NCBI GenBank assembly: GCA_002424525.1
Contig: DIKJ01000234.1
Coordinates: forward strand, 1,495 to 21,904
Reading direction: 5' to 3'
Length of the DNA: 20,410 nucleotides
Origin: Bacteroidales bacterium UBA5621
GTDB taxonomy: Bacteria > Bacteroidota > Bacteroidia > Bacteroidales > VadinHA17
The position numbers were made by a program, and so were the translations under genes. Positions 1 through 7,512 of this stretch are shown here, one piece after another (within the stretch, counting starts at the first letter, position 1; every line of letters starts with the position of its first letter). Under the pieces are notes generated by a model. The model was given only the letters and a program-made list of their open reading frames with translations, did no database searches and was not told the origin of the DNA.

Positions 1-62
1 CCCATTGCCGAGATAAGGGAGATGCTGATAAGAAAGGTCCAGTTATATGTCCGGTTTTTCAT
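1..62 (-). CDS. Partial CDS, probable MFS sugar/proton symporter (N-terminus only)
   Basis: Twenty codons of an open frame start at an ATG that overlaps the upstream gene's stop as ATGA and run off the window edge. The visible N-terminus starts MKNRTYNWTFLISISLIS and ends AMG. It is a short polar leader followed by a hydrophobic segment. In Bacteroidota sugar porters of the major facilitator superfamily, a similar segment leads into the GGxxFGYD motif of the first membrane helix, so I infer such a transporter. The overlap implies translational coupling with the UroD-family gene, and a purine-rich stretch (AAGGGAG) lies about eight bases before the start. Only 20 residues are visible, so the family call is tentative. 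Confidence 0.5.
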   Translation of the reverse strand, partial: MKNRTYNWTFLISISLISAM

Positions 63-1315
63 CCTCCTAACTCCCTTAAAGCTTCGAGCATCGCCACAAC
101 ATTCTCAAATGGCACGTTAGCCTGTATGTTATGTACTGTATTGAAAACAAAACCGCCATTATCATTCAGGATGGAACACTGGATTTTTACCTGTTCCTTC
201 ACCTGATCAGGAGTACCAAAGGCGAAAACACCCTGGGTGTCCACGCCTCCTCCCCAGAACACGATCCTGCTGCCATATTTTCTCTTCAGCATCGCGGGAT
301 CCATCCCTTCAGCGTTGATCTGGACAGGATTGATGATATCAAACCCTGATTCAATGAAGAGCTCCATCAGAGGTTCAATCGCCCCGCATGAGTGTTTAAA
401 GGTTTTCCAGCCGGTATTATCATGTATCCAGTCGTTAACCTTTCTGTAAAAGGGCATCCATACCCTCGCATAAGTCTCGGGGGAGCAGAAGGTGGAGTTC
501 TGGGTACCAAAATCAGTACCGCATATAAAGGCGACGTCAATTCTTTTCCCCAGGGCCCTGTTCAGTCTTTTCAGGTTCTCGATAGCAATATCGGTCTGTC
601 TGTCAAATAATTCAATAATAAAATCTTCTCTTGCGATAGTGGACATGTACCATTCTGCAACACCCCTGATACCCTTTGGGTTCTTCATGCCCACTGCAGG
701 TACAAGAGCAATATCGCCAAGGGCAGTGCCTCCGAAGCCTGCCACCACTGCCTTGTCGTCATGCTCAAGTGAATCAACTGCATTTTTCCAGTAGTCTATG
801 TCATGTTCTGTCATCAGGCTGAACTCCTCAAGGTTATCTTCAACCACAGGCTCTGAGTCAGCGGCACTCTGCTGACGTTCGAGTGCATCAAAAAAATAAC
901 CTGTCTTTGGCATCATCGCACTGGGAGCAACTGAAGTGTCACCTTCCGGATACATGAGTATATCACCGTTATCATTAAAAGTGTAATTAAAATCACCGGG
1001 AAACAGTACTTCCTGGCCCCAGAATGTCCTGCAGACTTTCCAGTCGCGGTTCCTCACACCGAACATATTCTTTTCTCCGGAAAGTCCGATCACGTCAATA
1101 CCCATCTCCCTTATCAGTTCCTTATCGATCTCTCCAAGCATCTGGTAGGGCTCGGTGACCCTGACCGGTCTCTTTTCAAGACCAAAGTATTCACGCAGTT
1201 TCTCAACAATGAGTACATGAATACCGGTAACGGTGGTTGCACCAAAATCAACCACTACCCTGTGAGGCTGAATGTGATTGATCGTCTTTTTGAAATTCTC
1301 ACTGGAATCTTTCAT
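59..1315 (-). CDS. Uroporphyrinogen decarboxylase (UroD/MtaA-like) family protein
   Basis: The 418-residue protein belongs to the UroD superfamily but looks like the MtaA/CmuA methyltransferase-like branch rather than haem-pathway HemE. The long N-terminal extension does not resemble HemE. Visible landmarks are GTDFGTQNS near residues 266-274, a His-x-Cys pair (H308, C310 in KHSCGAI) at the place where MtaA-type enzymes bind zinc, and FVFNTVHNIQANVP near 389-402, where the third ligand would be expected but a histidine (H395) sits. MtaA-type members transfer methyl groups between corrinoids and thiols. The substrate here is unknown. It overlaps a probable sugar transporter start by four bases, which suggests a catabolic rather than haem role. 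The start follows a Bacteroidota-type promoter and has no Shine-Dalgarno sequence. Confidence 0.85.
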   Translation of the reverse strand: MKDSSENFKKTINHIQPHRVVVDFGATTVTGIHVLIVEKLREYFGLEKRPVRVTEPYQMLGEIDKELIREMGIDVIGLSGEKNMFGVRNRDWKVCRTFWGQEVLFPGDFNYTFNDNGDILMYPEGDTSVAPSAMMPKTGYFFDALERQQSAADSEPVVEDNLEEFSLMTEHDIDYWKNAVDSLEHDDKAVVAGFGGTALGDIALVPAVGMKNPKGIRGVAEWYMSTIAREDFIIELFDRQTDIAIENLKRLNRALGKRIDVAFICGTDFGTQNSTFCSPETYARVWMPFYRKVNDWIHDNTGWKTFKHSCGAIEPLMELFIESGFDIINPVQINAEGMDPAMLKRKYGSRIVFWGGGVDTQGVFAFGTPDQVKEQVKIQCSILNDNGGFVFNTVHNIQANVPFENVVAMLEALRELGG

Positions 1316-1346
1316 GTTGTTTTGGTCAGGTTCGTTTTAAGGCTTA

Positions 1347-1376
1347 TAAAGTTAATTTTTTTTGCAGAGTGTCAAA
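1347..1376 (-). promoter_or_regulatory. Bacteroidota-type promoter for the UroD-family gene
   Basis: Read on the minus strand, TTTG (1373-1376) is followed after 18 bases by TAACTTTA (1347-1354), one mismatch from the -7 consensus TAnnTTTG. The expected start site would leave a leader of roughly 25 bases before the ATG at 1315. Confidence 0.6.
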
Positions 1377-1427
1377 TAATGATTGAGCTATTTAAGAAAT
1401 TTAGTATCTTAATGATTTATCTCTTTA

Positions 1428-1994
1428 ATGGACATTTGGATGCATATACCGGAACCGTTTATCTTCAATCCGCTTAAGCATTATCTGGCATTTATAAAAA
1501 GCTACATTGAGACCAAAGCGGAAGAAGAGAGATATCCCGGATCAGCTGCCTTCATAAAGGAGCTGAAGCATCTGGGCACATGTGTAATGGATGTTTACCA
1601 TGGGGGTCTGCCAACGGAAAAGATTTTCTCAGAGATTACAGGTTTTCTTGAGACAAGGGGATGCTTGCAAAAGGAAGAATACATGAAATGGGCAGGCAGA
1701 AGCTGGAAGAGTTATAGGATAATTTTGTTATCGGACGGTTCTCAGTGGACGCTTAAATATCACAACCATGAAACGAGGTATGTTCATATCTTCCCGGCAC
1801 GATCGAGCCGCTACACTTTCAGGGTAAAAGCTAACACCATCATGTCGGCTGTTCTCTATCTTGTACTTATAGGAAAAGATTATATTTCTGACGATGATCT
1901 TAACAAAGCCCGGGCTCTGGCCGGATTATCTCCGGTTAATGAGGTTACGGATGCAGAGACAATAACGCAGATGATCGAGATTCTAAGAGGGTAA
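1428..1994 (+). CDS. Conserved hypothetical protein, Bacteroidota type
   Basis: The product has 188 residues with no signal peptide or clear membrane helix, so it is probably cytoplasmic. The N-terminus holds the phrase IPEPFIFNPLKHYL, which I associate with an uncharacterised Bacteroidota family. The middle contains a basic, aromatic stretch (WAGRSWKSYRIILLSDG, HIFPARSSRYTFRVKA) and the C-terminus is helical. I recognise no catalytic motif and propose no function. A second ATG at 1440 would begin exactly at the conserved MHIPEPF and may be the true start. The gene diverges from the UroD-family gene across about 110 AT-rich bases. Coding potential is convincing but the role is unknown. Confidence 0.85.
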   Translation: MDIWMHIPEPFIFNPLKHYLAFIKSYIETKAEEERYPGSAAFIKELKHLGTCVMDVYHGGLPTEKIFSEITGFLETRGCLQKEEYMKWAGRSWKSYRIILLSDGSQWTLKYHNHETRYVHIFPARSSRYTFRVKANTIMSAVLYLVLIGKDYISDDDLNKARALAGLSPVNEVTDAETITQMIEILRG

Positions 1995-2044
1995 ACAACT
2001 CATAAATGCGGTTCGCCGGTGATATTCCTTTGTTCAACGAATAC

Positions 2045-2077
2045 TATGATAAGGCGAATATGTAAGTACTACCTTTG
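2045..2077 (+). promoter_or_regulatory. Bacteroidota-type promoter before the DUF6263-like fragment
   Basis: TACCTTTG (2070-2077) matches the -7 consensus TAnnTTTG exactly and is followed by C, as is common. TATG at 2045-2048, 21 bases upstream, is one mismatch from the -33 TTTG. It would give a leader of about 18-20 bases to the ATG at 2102. Confidence 0.6.
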
Positions 2078-2101
2078 CAATAATTTATTAATATCAGACT
2101 A

Positions 2102-2458
2102 ATGAAAAGGCTCTTATTATCAGTTACAGCTCTCCTGTTTACCATTGCATTAACGGCACAACAGAGTGTTCTCCTTAAGATGAACCCGGGAAAAAACAAA
2201 CCTTACCGTCTGAAATCTGTTACCGAACAGACAGTAACCCAGACGGTAAGTGGTAATCCGCAAACTGTAGAATCGAAGGTAATTTATACGCTTTCCCTGA
2301 AAGTGCTGGATCTGATACCCGATTTCATGGTAGCGGAGGTGCGTTTCGACACCCTCATCACGAATACAAATACAATACATATTCAAGAGTTGAAGACGAT
2401 CTTAATAACCGGAATTACTTCTCAACCAAACTCGATCATGTGTATCCCCTGGGAATGA
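2102..2458 (+). pseudogene. N-terminal fragment of a DUF6263-like secreted protein, chimeric 3' end
   Basis: The open frame gives 118 residues. The first 20 are a standard signal peptide (MKRLLLSVTALLF...LTAQ). The following part, about residues 21-91 (LKMNPGKNKPYRLKSVTEQT, then SKVIYTLSLKVLDLIPDFM and VRFDTLITNTNT), resembles the N-terminal region of DUF6263-like Bacteroidota proteins, which are normally much longer. After NTNT (near 2375) the frame turns into unrelated residues and stops at 2458. In the same stretch another frame begins to encode an outer-membrane barrel protein. The gene therefore looks truncated by a recombination joint, or by an assembly misjoin. A good promoter precedes it, so the fragment could still be transcribed. 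Its function is unknown. Confidence 0.65.
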
Positions 2459-3402
2459 ATTCAAAAATAGAAGCAGGCTATCACTTCTATTATCAGCAGA
2501 TGGATTACGATTTTAATATAAACCAGCAGGAAGAAAGCAACCTGTTTGAATATTCCGAGATCAGGAATTCAGCTTATACCGGGTTTGCCATGAACCTGAA
2601 AAAATTCGGTTTCCAGGCCTCGCTGAGGGTTGAGAACAGCCATATCATGGCAGATTCTGTGACAAAACCCGATTATTCCTGCGTACTACCTGCTGCCAAT
2701 ATTCAGTATAAAATATCAGCGTCGCATAATCTAAAGCTTACCTATACATGGAATTTCGGCAGCAATTATTTTTCGCCCTACTTTTACAATGAGTTCTTTT
2801 CGGACAGGGTGAGTAACCGGTACAGTATAACACGGTCTCCGATAAACGGGGCCCTTACTACGATAGCCAAACCTTTCAACCTGCTCAGCGGATATGAACT
2901 GGGTGGAGGTTTTAATGCAATGTTATGGTATGCAAACATCAGTGCAAGGATCTTTAACGGACACTATAATGTTTATTCCGAGGGTAATTTAACAATCCCT
3001 GAAAAAGATTATTTCTCATATTCGATAACGAGTACGGCATTTATTAATCTCGATAAGAAGAAAAAAACCACACTATTTGCCTACCTGCAGTATAACGGAT
3101 TGAATATCAATGCACAATCGAAGACGCATACTCTTCCGCTTTATGGTTTTGGCGGTCAGTATCAGCTTAAAGACCACACAATGGGATTGTTCTGGCTTCT
3201 CCCGTTCTCGAAAAAAATAGACTACCAGAAGATCGAAACCGAGACACCTGCTTATACCTCGACCAATATAACAGGTATTGATTTTGCAGGCTGGCTGCAG
3301 TTCCAGTATTCCTACAGGTTCAATAAAGGAAGAAATATCAAAAAAATATTTCGCCAGATTGAGATAGAGAGCGACAGTAAAGGACAGACAATCGGCAGGT
3401 AG
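2362..3402 (+). pseudogene. 5'-truncated outer-membrane beta-barrel family protein (TonB-receptor-like C-terminal half)
   Basis: Reading upstream from the ATG at 2440 in the same frame, barrel-like sequence continues (NNRNYFSTKLDHVYPLGM), so 2440 is not the real start and homology reaches back to about 2362. The roughly 345 residues show alternating aromatic and polar beta strands, the phrase FGFQASLRVEN, and a late strand LQFQYSYRFNKGR. This is the pattern of the C-terminal barrel of the OMP_b-brl_3 type, whose complete members are about 700-900 residues with a carboxypeptidase-regulatory-like N-terminal domain. That N-terminal half, the signal peptide and the first strands are missing. The joint lies out of frame with the DUF6263-like fragment, so no intact product is expected. 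The family name comes from residue pattern only. Confidence 0.65.
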
Positions 3403-3581
3403 GCTCCACAATCCTTATTTAAGGGCATTTTATTAATTGATCTTTTTATTTACCGGTAAAGATTAATTACGATCAGGTAATCCGGAAGCACATCGTAAAT
3501 GCCATTCTGATAGTCAAATGCAACAAAAACAGAATGAGCACGTATAACTCTAAACCTGTGAAAAACTGAAGAATAGCCCGG

Positions 3582-4298
3582 ATGAAGACCCTTTTTCTGA
3601 TTATCCTGATGTTCCCGATGTTGCAAAAACTTGATGCTCAGCTTCATCTGACGGCTTACAACGATCTGGGCAGAAATAATGTCTCGGGAGGGATGTTTGC
3701 CAGAGTTGCAATGAGTGCCGGCTATCAGTCGGGGAAAGTCAGTATTGTATACGGAAATCAGTTTAATCTTAAGAATCATAATCCAAATGCTTTCTCCGGG
3801 GCATATCTTAATACCTCCCGGGCATTTGACATTAAGGGTATGACATGGAAGGCCAGGGCATTATTTATGTACAATCTGATCTCACGCCATATTCATGAAA
3901 CAAACTGGGGAGTGGCATTAAATAGCGAAACAAAGCATTGGCAATACATGTTCGGGACTAATTTCAGAACATCTCATTTAACAATGAAGGTCACGGAAGA
4001 TTATGGAATAAATTCAAACACAAAACTGAGAGAAAAATGGAACCTGATGTACCTTTTCAGCTTTTACCTTAAAACATTGGAGAACAGATGGAACACGGGA
4101 ATTTCAATAACAAATGTCGACAATTTCCAGATCAGCCAGGACACAAACCCTATGGTTGCACTCAATGCAAGATACATGTTAAAGGTACCGTTAATCCTTT
4201 TTGCGGAATCGTGGTATAAACCAGCGGGCGTATTCAATATCAGTGCCGATTCATTTGGATTTTACTTCAGAACAGGAATGCAATGGGAACTATTCTGA
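3582..4298 (+). CDS. Small outer-membrane beta-barrel protein, hypothetical
   Basis: The product has 238 residues with a signal peptide ending near LDAQ (residues 17-20). The mature part consists of alternating short amphipathic strands rich in Tyr, Phe, Trp and Asn, and ends in FGFYFRTGMQWELF. An aromatic C-terminal residue after a beta strand is typical of proteins assembled by the BAM complex. I do not recognise a specific family. Its 3' end overlaps the start of the metallophosphoesterase lipoprotein by 16 bases, so the two are probably translated together and may cooperate at the cell envelope. No promoter of the usual type is visible in the 179 bases upstream. Confidence 0.7.
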   Translation: MKTLFLIILMFPMLQKLDAQLHLTAYNDLGRNNVSGGMFARVAMSAGYQSGKVSIVYGNQFNLKNHNPNAFSGAYLNTSRAFDIKGMTWKARALFMYNLISRHIHETNWGVALNSETKHWQYMFGTNFRTSHLTMKVTEDYGINSNTKLREKWNLMYLFSFYLKTLENRWNTGISITNVDNFQISQDTNPMVALNARYMLKVPLILFAESWYKPAGVFNISADSFGFYFRTGMQWELF

Positions 4299-5134
4299 AA
4301 ATCAGATTATTTATGGGTTTGCTAGTTTTTGCCTGCTCTTCCTGTGAAATATTTGAATTCCGGGGATTCTTCCTCTCATACGAAAGTGCAGATGAAAGGT
4401 TCAGTCAGTCAATGACCTGGAACATGTTTAATCCCTTCCATGAAATAGTTGTGGATGATGATGATTATCTCATTTATGTAATGGCCGACAGTCATGTAGG
4501 GGGTACATATAACTTAAGTTACTTCTTCAGGGATGCCATCAGCAATAATGCTGTTGCTGCTGTGATGGCAGGAGATCTGACTACGGGCCATTCGGCCGAC
4601 TACAATATCTTTTATGATGCTCTGCCCGACAGGGGTGTTCTGCCCACATTTGCGATTGCCGGTAATCACGACATCTATTTTGACGGATGGAACCTGTTTC
4701 ACTCACTGTTCGGTACCAGCACATATCTGTTCCTTGTAAAAACCCCCGGAGGAACCGACCTCTATATATGTCTTGATACTGCCGGAGGAACACTGGGGAA
4801 GCTTCAATATGAGTGGCTGGTGAAGATCCTTAAGAACGAAAGGCACAAACACAGGCGCTGCATTGTCTTCACACACAACAACATACTGCAATTCAGGAAA
4901 ATTGCCACAACAACCCCCAATCTGGAAGAAATGTATGCTTTAAATGAACTGTTTATTGTTCAGCAGGTCGATATGGTCATTTCCGGACACGATCATCAGA
5001 AAGATTACAGGGAGTTCGGCAATACAATGTACGTTTCACTCGACGCCCTTGTTGACGGATATAAATTTGCAGGGTTTATGAAACTTTTCGTCGCAGACGG
5101 AAGGATAAGTTTTGAGCACTTTAATTTTCCGTGA
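4283..5134 (+). CDS. Metallophosphoesterase, probable lipoprotein (calcineurin-like)
   Basis: The 283-residue protein carries all motifs of the calcineurin-like metallophosphoesterase fold: D69-x-H71 (MADSHVGG), GD98 (AGDLT), GNHD (N128, H129, D130), H198 (FTHNN) and GHDH (H236, H238). These bind two metal ions and hydrolyse phosphomono- or diesters. The substrate cannot be told from sequence. The N-terminus is a hydrophobic leader with cysteines at 18 and 21 (LLVFACSSC), consistent with signal peptidase II processing and an envelope location, although the lipobox is not canonical. The start overlaps the barrel gene by 16 bases. A later ATG at 4313 would remove the overlap and keep the leader. 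Confidence 0.88.
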   Translation: MGTILKIRLFMGLLVFACSSCEIFEFRGFFLSYESADERFSQSMTWNMFNPFHEIVVDDDDYLIYVMADSHVGGTYNLSYFFRDAISNNAVAAVMAGDLTTGHSADYNIFYDALPDRGVLPTFAIAGNHDIYFDGWNLFHSLFGTSTYLFLVKTPGGTDLYICLDTAGGTLGKLQYEWLVKILKNERHKHRRCIVFTHNNILQFRKIATTTPNLEEMYALNELFIVQQVDMVISGHDHQKDYREFGNTMYVSLDALVDGYKFAGFMKLFVADGRISFEHFNFP

Positions 5135-5153
5135 TCATTCAGGCGCCCAACCT

Positions 5154-5225
5154 GCTCACGAGCTCGTCCCGCTTCAGCGGGACTCGGTTCGAACGCGCCT
5201 CCCCTTCGTTCTCATCGCCCCTGCT
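5154..5225 (+). repeat. Dispersed palindromic repeat, copy 1
   Basis: This 72-base GC-rich unit matches 7513-7584 in the same orientation at 63 of 72 positions by my hand alignment. Its core is an inverted repeat, GTCCCGC (5166-5172) with GCGGGAC (5177-5183), followed by GGTTCGAACG and ending ATCGCCCCTGCT. Four of the nine differences lie in the hairpin loop, which suggests that the stem is kept. It adjoins the broken IstA gene on its right. Confidence 0.7.
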
Positions 5226-5535
5226 ATTTTCAGTCTAGTCTCAGCCCAATCAAATTCACATTCTTCTCCTGGTAAATATGATTGCCTGATAAAGGCTTCC
5301 CGATCTGATATCGATTGACTGCGGATATGGATGCATACCGTCGTGTAGCCTATCTGATATCCCAGAGAAAGAAGGTACTCATGTATGTCGACCTTGCGCT
5401 TAATTTGTTTGCGTAAACCGTTTAGACGCTTACGCTCATTTTCTTCCATCTGTGCCCGGATCAGTGCCGATATTTCAAGCATCAGCTTACGTTTTGTCCT
5501 GCTAGAGACATCATATTCGGGCGGTGATGTGCTAT
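5226..5535 (-). pseudogene. istA: IS21-family transposase IstA remnant
   Basis: Minus-strand translation contains KQIKRKVDIHEYLLSLGYQI, then GYTTVCIHIRS and EAFIRQSYLPGEECEFDWAE. This is the segment of IS21 IstA between the helix-turn-helix region and the integrase core, where CEFDW carries the first catalytic Asp of the DDE triad. The rest of the catalytic domain is absent: the frame runs straight into the palindromic repeat at 5225. Upstream (toward 5535) the frame continues with a Lys/Glu-rich stretch and then stops, and there is no istB. It is therefore a dead fragment of roughly 100 residues. An internal ATG at 5482 gives an apparent ORF but is not a real gene start. Confidence 0.75.
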
Positions 5536-5800
5536 AGTCCTGAAGACTTTCTTTTGTCCTTTCTTTTTCTGACTTTTCCTTCGCCTCCAGATTTCTATTT
5601 TCTGCATGAACTGCAGGAGTATTATTTGATAATTACTCCAATCAAATTTCACCACAACACATATTTTGAAGATTTTATTTCAAGATATGGCTCCCAATAT
5701 TTATCAAAATATGAAAGTAGGGGTAATTATACCAATACTCACCTCAAAATGAAGTCAACAAATTATAACGAACTCCAAAAATAAGTGAATGAAAAAAATG
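5536..5800. other. AT-rich gap without a convincing gene
   Basis: This stretch links the IstA remnant to the orphan lipoprotein gene. It starts with a pyrimidine-rich run and becomes strongly AT-rich. A short inverted repeat (GGAGTA at 5620-5625 with TACTCC) is the only structure I see. A plus-strand ORF across it (5524-5784) has no recognisable motif or start signal. Confidence 0.5.
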
Positions 5801-5808
5801 TACATTTG
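5801..5808 (+). promoter_or_regulatory. Possible -7 box for the orphan lipoprotein gene
   Basis: TACATTTG matches TAnnTTTG exactly and lies 22 bases before the ATG at 5831. No TTTG-like -33 box is visible at the expected 19-21 base distance, so the call is weak. Confidence 0.4.
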
Positions 5809-5830
5809 AAAAATTATTATATCCGATACC

Positions 5831-6784
5831 ATGAAAAAAACACTGTATTTGCTGATTATCACCTTTTTGGCAGGTTGTTCAAAAAAAGATGGTGGGAAAT
5901 TAGTCTGTAACATGACATACAATCTTACAAATGAAACGAAAACAACTCCTCACACGAAGGGTTATTCAACAAGCGACAGATATACCCAGTTTGGGGATTA
6001 CATAACCAGTGTTACACCAGACAAGTTTCTCATCAAGTTTCTCCACTTAAGGCTTTGTGATAAGTGGGAAAATCAGAATAATCATTTAGATATCATTGAT
6101 AACAATAAACTTGATTGGACTTCTACCTACCGTATAGCCGATTTCAGTGAGAACAGCACTGTAAGTATTGCCATTGATGGAAATATCGCAACCGATATTG
6201 AGATGATTTATCTTGTTTCCATCCCCATGTTTTATTACCAGGAGTTCGAGTTGCCCGAACAATATTCCGGTTTCACCATAAACATGGCCGGCTCAAACAA
6301 TTTAGCATCCCTGACTTTTGGGGGTAGCAATATTGATTATCCTGCTGCTAATGATGGAATAGGAGGAATCAAAGCGGGACGTACCGTTAAGGGTAGTAAT
6401 AATCCCTTAATGGCCCCCATATTTGATGAGAACTGGATTGATGTAATTTTGAATGGATTCCCGGGTAACTTTCCTGAATGGCCCAGAACCACTGTATTTG
6501 GGAATACCAATTCCACCTTTATTTATTCCAGCACCGGCACCTCCATAGATGATCCAATGGGAACCGGAGGAGAAATTATAAGAAGTGATAAATTTAACTC
6601 AATCACTCTTCATGCAATACCAGAGGGGGAAACAAAGGCAATAACCGGAATTATGACTTTTAATACAACTGAACTAATACAGATATATTCCGGAAAAGAT
6701 AATATACCATACACTTTTGATGATGTTTTTGTTTACGCTCCAAATTATTGGGAAAGAATTTCGGTAAGCTTAAACTCTTATTAG
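5831..6784 (+). CDS. Orphan lipoprotein of unknown function
   Basis: The product has 317 residues with a clean lipoprotein signal: a basic start, a hydrophobic core and the lipobox LAGC with the modified cysteine at residue 16, followed by SKKDGG. The mature part is rich in Asn, Asp, Ser, Thr and aromatic residues, and looks like a secreted beta-sheet protein (for example TVSIAIDGN and ITGIMTFNTTELIQIYSG). I recognise no domain or catalytic motif. Base composition is visibly more AT-rich than in the core genes of the window. The gene lies between the IS21 remnant and the tRNA-Arg integration scars, so horizontal acquisition is likely. No partner gene or terminator is visible. It is long and open enough to be a real gene. 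Confidence 0.75.
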   Translation: MKKTLYLLIITFLAGCSKKDGGKLVCNMTYNLTNETKTTPHTKGYSTSDRYTQFGDYITSVTPDKFLIKFLHLRLCDKWENQNNHLDIIDNNKLDWTSTYRIADFSENSTVSIAIDGNIATDIEMIYLVSIPMFYYQEFELPEQYSGFTINMAGSNNLASLTFGGSNIDYPAANDGIGGIKAGRTVKGSNNPLMAPIFDENWIDVILNGFPGNFPEWPRTTVFGNTNSTFIYSSTGTSIDDPMGTGGEIIRSDKFNSITLHAIPEGETKAITGIMTFNTTELIQIYSGKDNIPYTFDDVFVYAPNYWERISVSLNSY

Positions 6785-7153
6785 ATTGCTGAAATAATAA
6801 CTACCCCAAAGACGGACTGTATAATTAATAAGCTTACATAATTATACCGCCGGGCCGATAGTAACAAATCTCAACATAACATATGTAATTTATTTCAAAA
6901 TAAATATATACAATATATTCAATTAATAGATAATCAACCCGCACAGCCAAGCACAATTGCACTTCGCACAAGCCTAGGCAAAATTTGCTAAAGAGCTTGT
7001 CTATCTACTATCGCTTTTTGCCATCACTAAAAAATAATTTTATCAGAAATGGCAGTCTTTCAAATCGCCAAAACACAACCTGCACCTCTTAAGCTATTCT
7101 GAGTAGTAATAACAAATATTAATCTTAATCAATATCTTAAAAAAACTCTTTGT
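6785..7153. other. AT-rich noncoding stretch
   Basis: About 370 bases with stop codons in all frames and no recognisable RNA. A short GC-richer island around 6940-6990 contains small palindromes (GCACAATTGC and GCAAAATTTGC) that I cannot assign. Confidence 0.5.
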
Positions 7154-7229
7154 TCCCAATAAACACCCATTATAACAAAATAGCACTGAATATAAGTGTT
7201 AGTAGTTTTGTCCTGTGATCTCGTGGCGA
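7154..7229. repeat. Attachment-site-like scar, degenerate copy
   Basis: This segment aligns with 7403-7480: CCCAATAA, CCCAT, an imperfect hairpin beginning AATAGCACTGA, a GTTT-like stretch, then TGTGATCTCGTGGCGA (7214-7229). The last part matches the 3' end of tRNA-Arg at 14 of 16 positions. It looks like an older, decayed junction of an integrated element. Confidence 0.5.
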
Positions 7230-7263
7230 AAGAACAATATGCATCAGGCACAATGTTGCAGAT

Positions 7264-7321
7264 CAACAAAATCATAAAGAATCCATCTTGCCACCAAATA
7301 AACCAACAACAAAATCATAAA
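7264..7321. repeat. Pair of 15-bp direct repeats
   Basis: CAACAAAATCATAAA occurs identically at 7264-7278 and 7307-7321, 43 bases apart start to start. They lie between the two tRNA-end scars, where arm-type integrase sites would be expected, but no integrase survives to support this role. Confidence 0.5.
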
Positions 7322-7402
7322 TTACTGATTATCTGTGGATTTATTGTCTAATCTGAGATGGGTGGCTGAATACTTACTTAAATATCATTTTATCATTTTT
7401 GC

Positions 7403-7482
7403 CCCCCAATAAGTCCCCCATAAAACACAATAGCGCTGATAATCAGCGCTATTAGAGTTTAGTTTGTGATCCCGGGGCGATT
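7403..7482. repeat. Attachment-site-like scar with an exact copy of the tRNA-Arg 3' end
   Basis: The segment carries CCCCCCAATAAG, CCCCCAT, then a perfect palindrome in which AATAGCGCTGAT pairs with ATCAGCGCTATT around one base (7428-7452), then TGTGATCCCGGGGCGATT (7465-7482). The final 18 bases are identical to 7672-7689, the 3' end of the intact tRNA-Arg gene. Integrative elements that use tRNA genes leave this kind of duplication. Confidence 0.65.
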
Positions 7483-7512
7483 GTTCGCTACGCTCAGGCA
7501 GGCGCTCATCCC

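Noticed and set aside
1361..1411. Plus-strand promoter for the hypothetical gene at 1428
   Set aside because: TTTG at 1361 and the weak TATCTTAA at 1404 are about 40 bases apart, far from the usual 19-21.
5174..5482. 102-codon minus-strand ORF taken as an intact gene
   Set aside because: Its true frame begins upstream of the ATG at 5482 and its end is repeat sequence, so it is part of the IstA remnant.
5524..5784. 86-codon plus-strand ORF
   Set aside because: It runs antisense to the upstream part of the IstA remnant and then into AT-rich noncoding DNA. It has no motif and no start signal.
6785..7464. CRISPR array or defence cassette in the gene-poor stretch
   Set aside because: There are only two-copy imperfect repeats with no regular spacers, and no cas-like or other defence ORFs.
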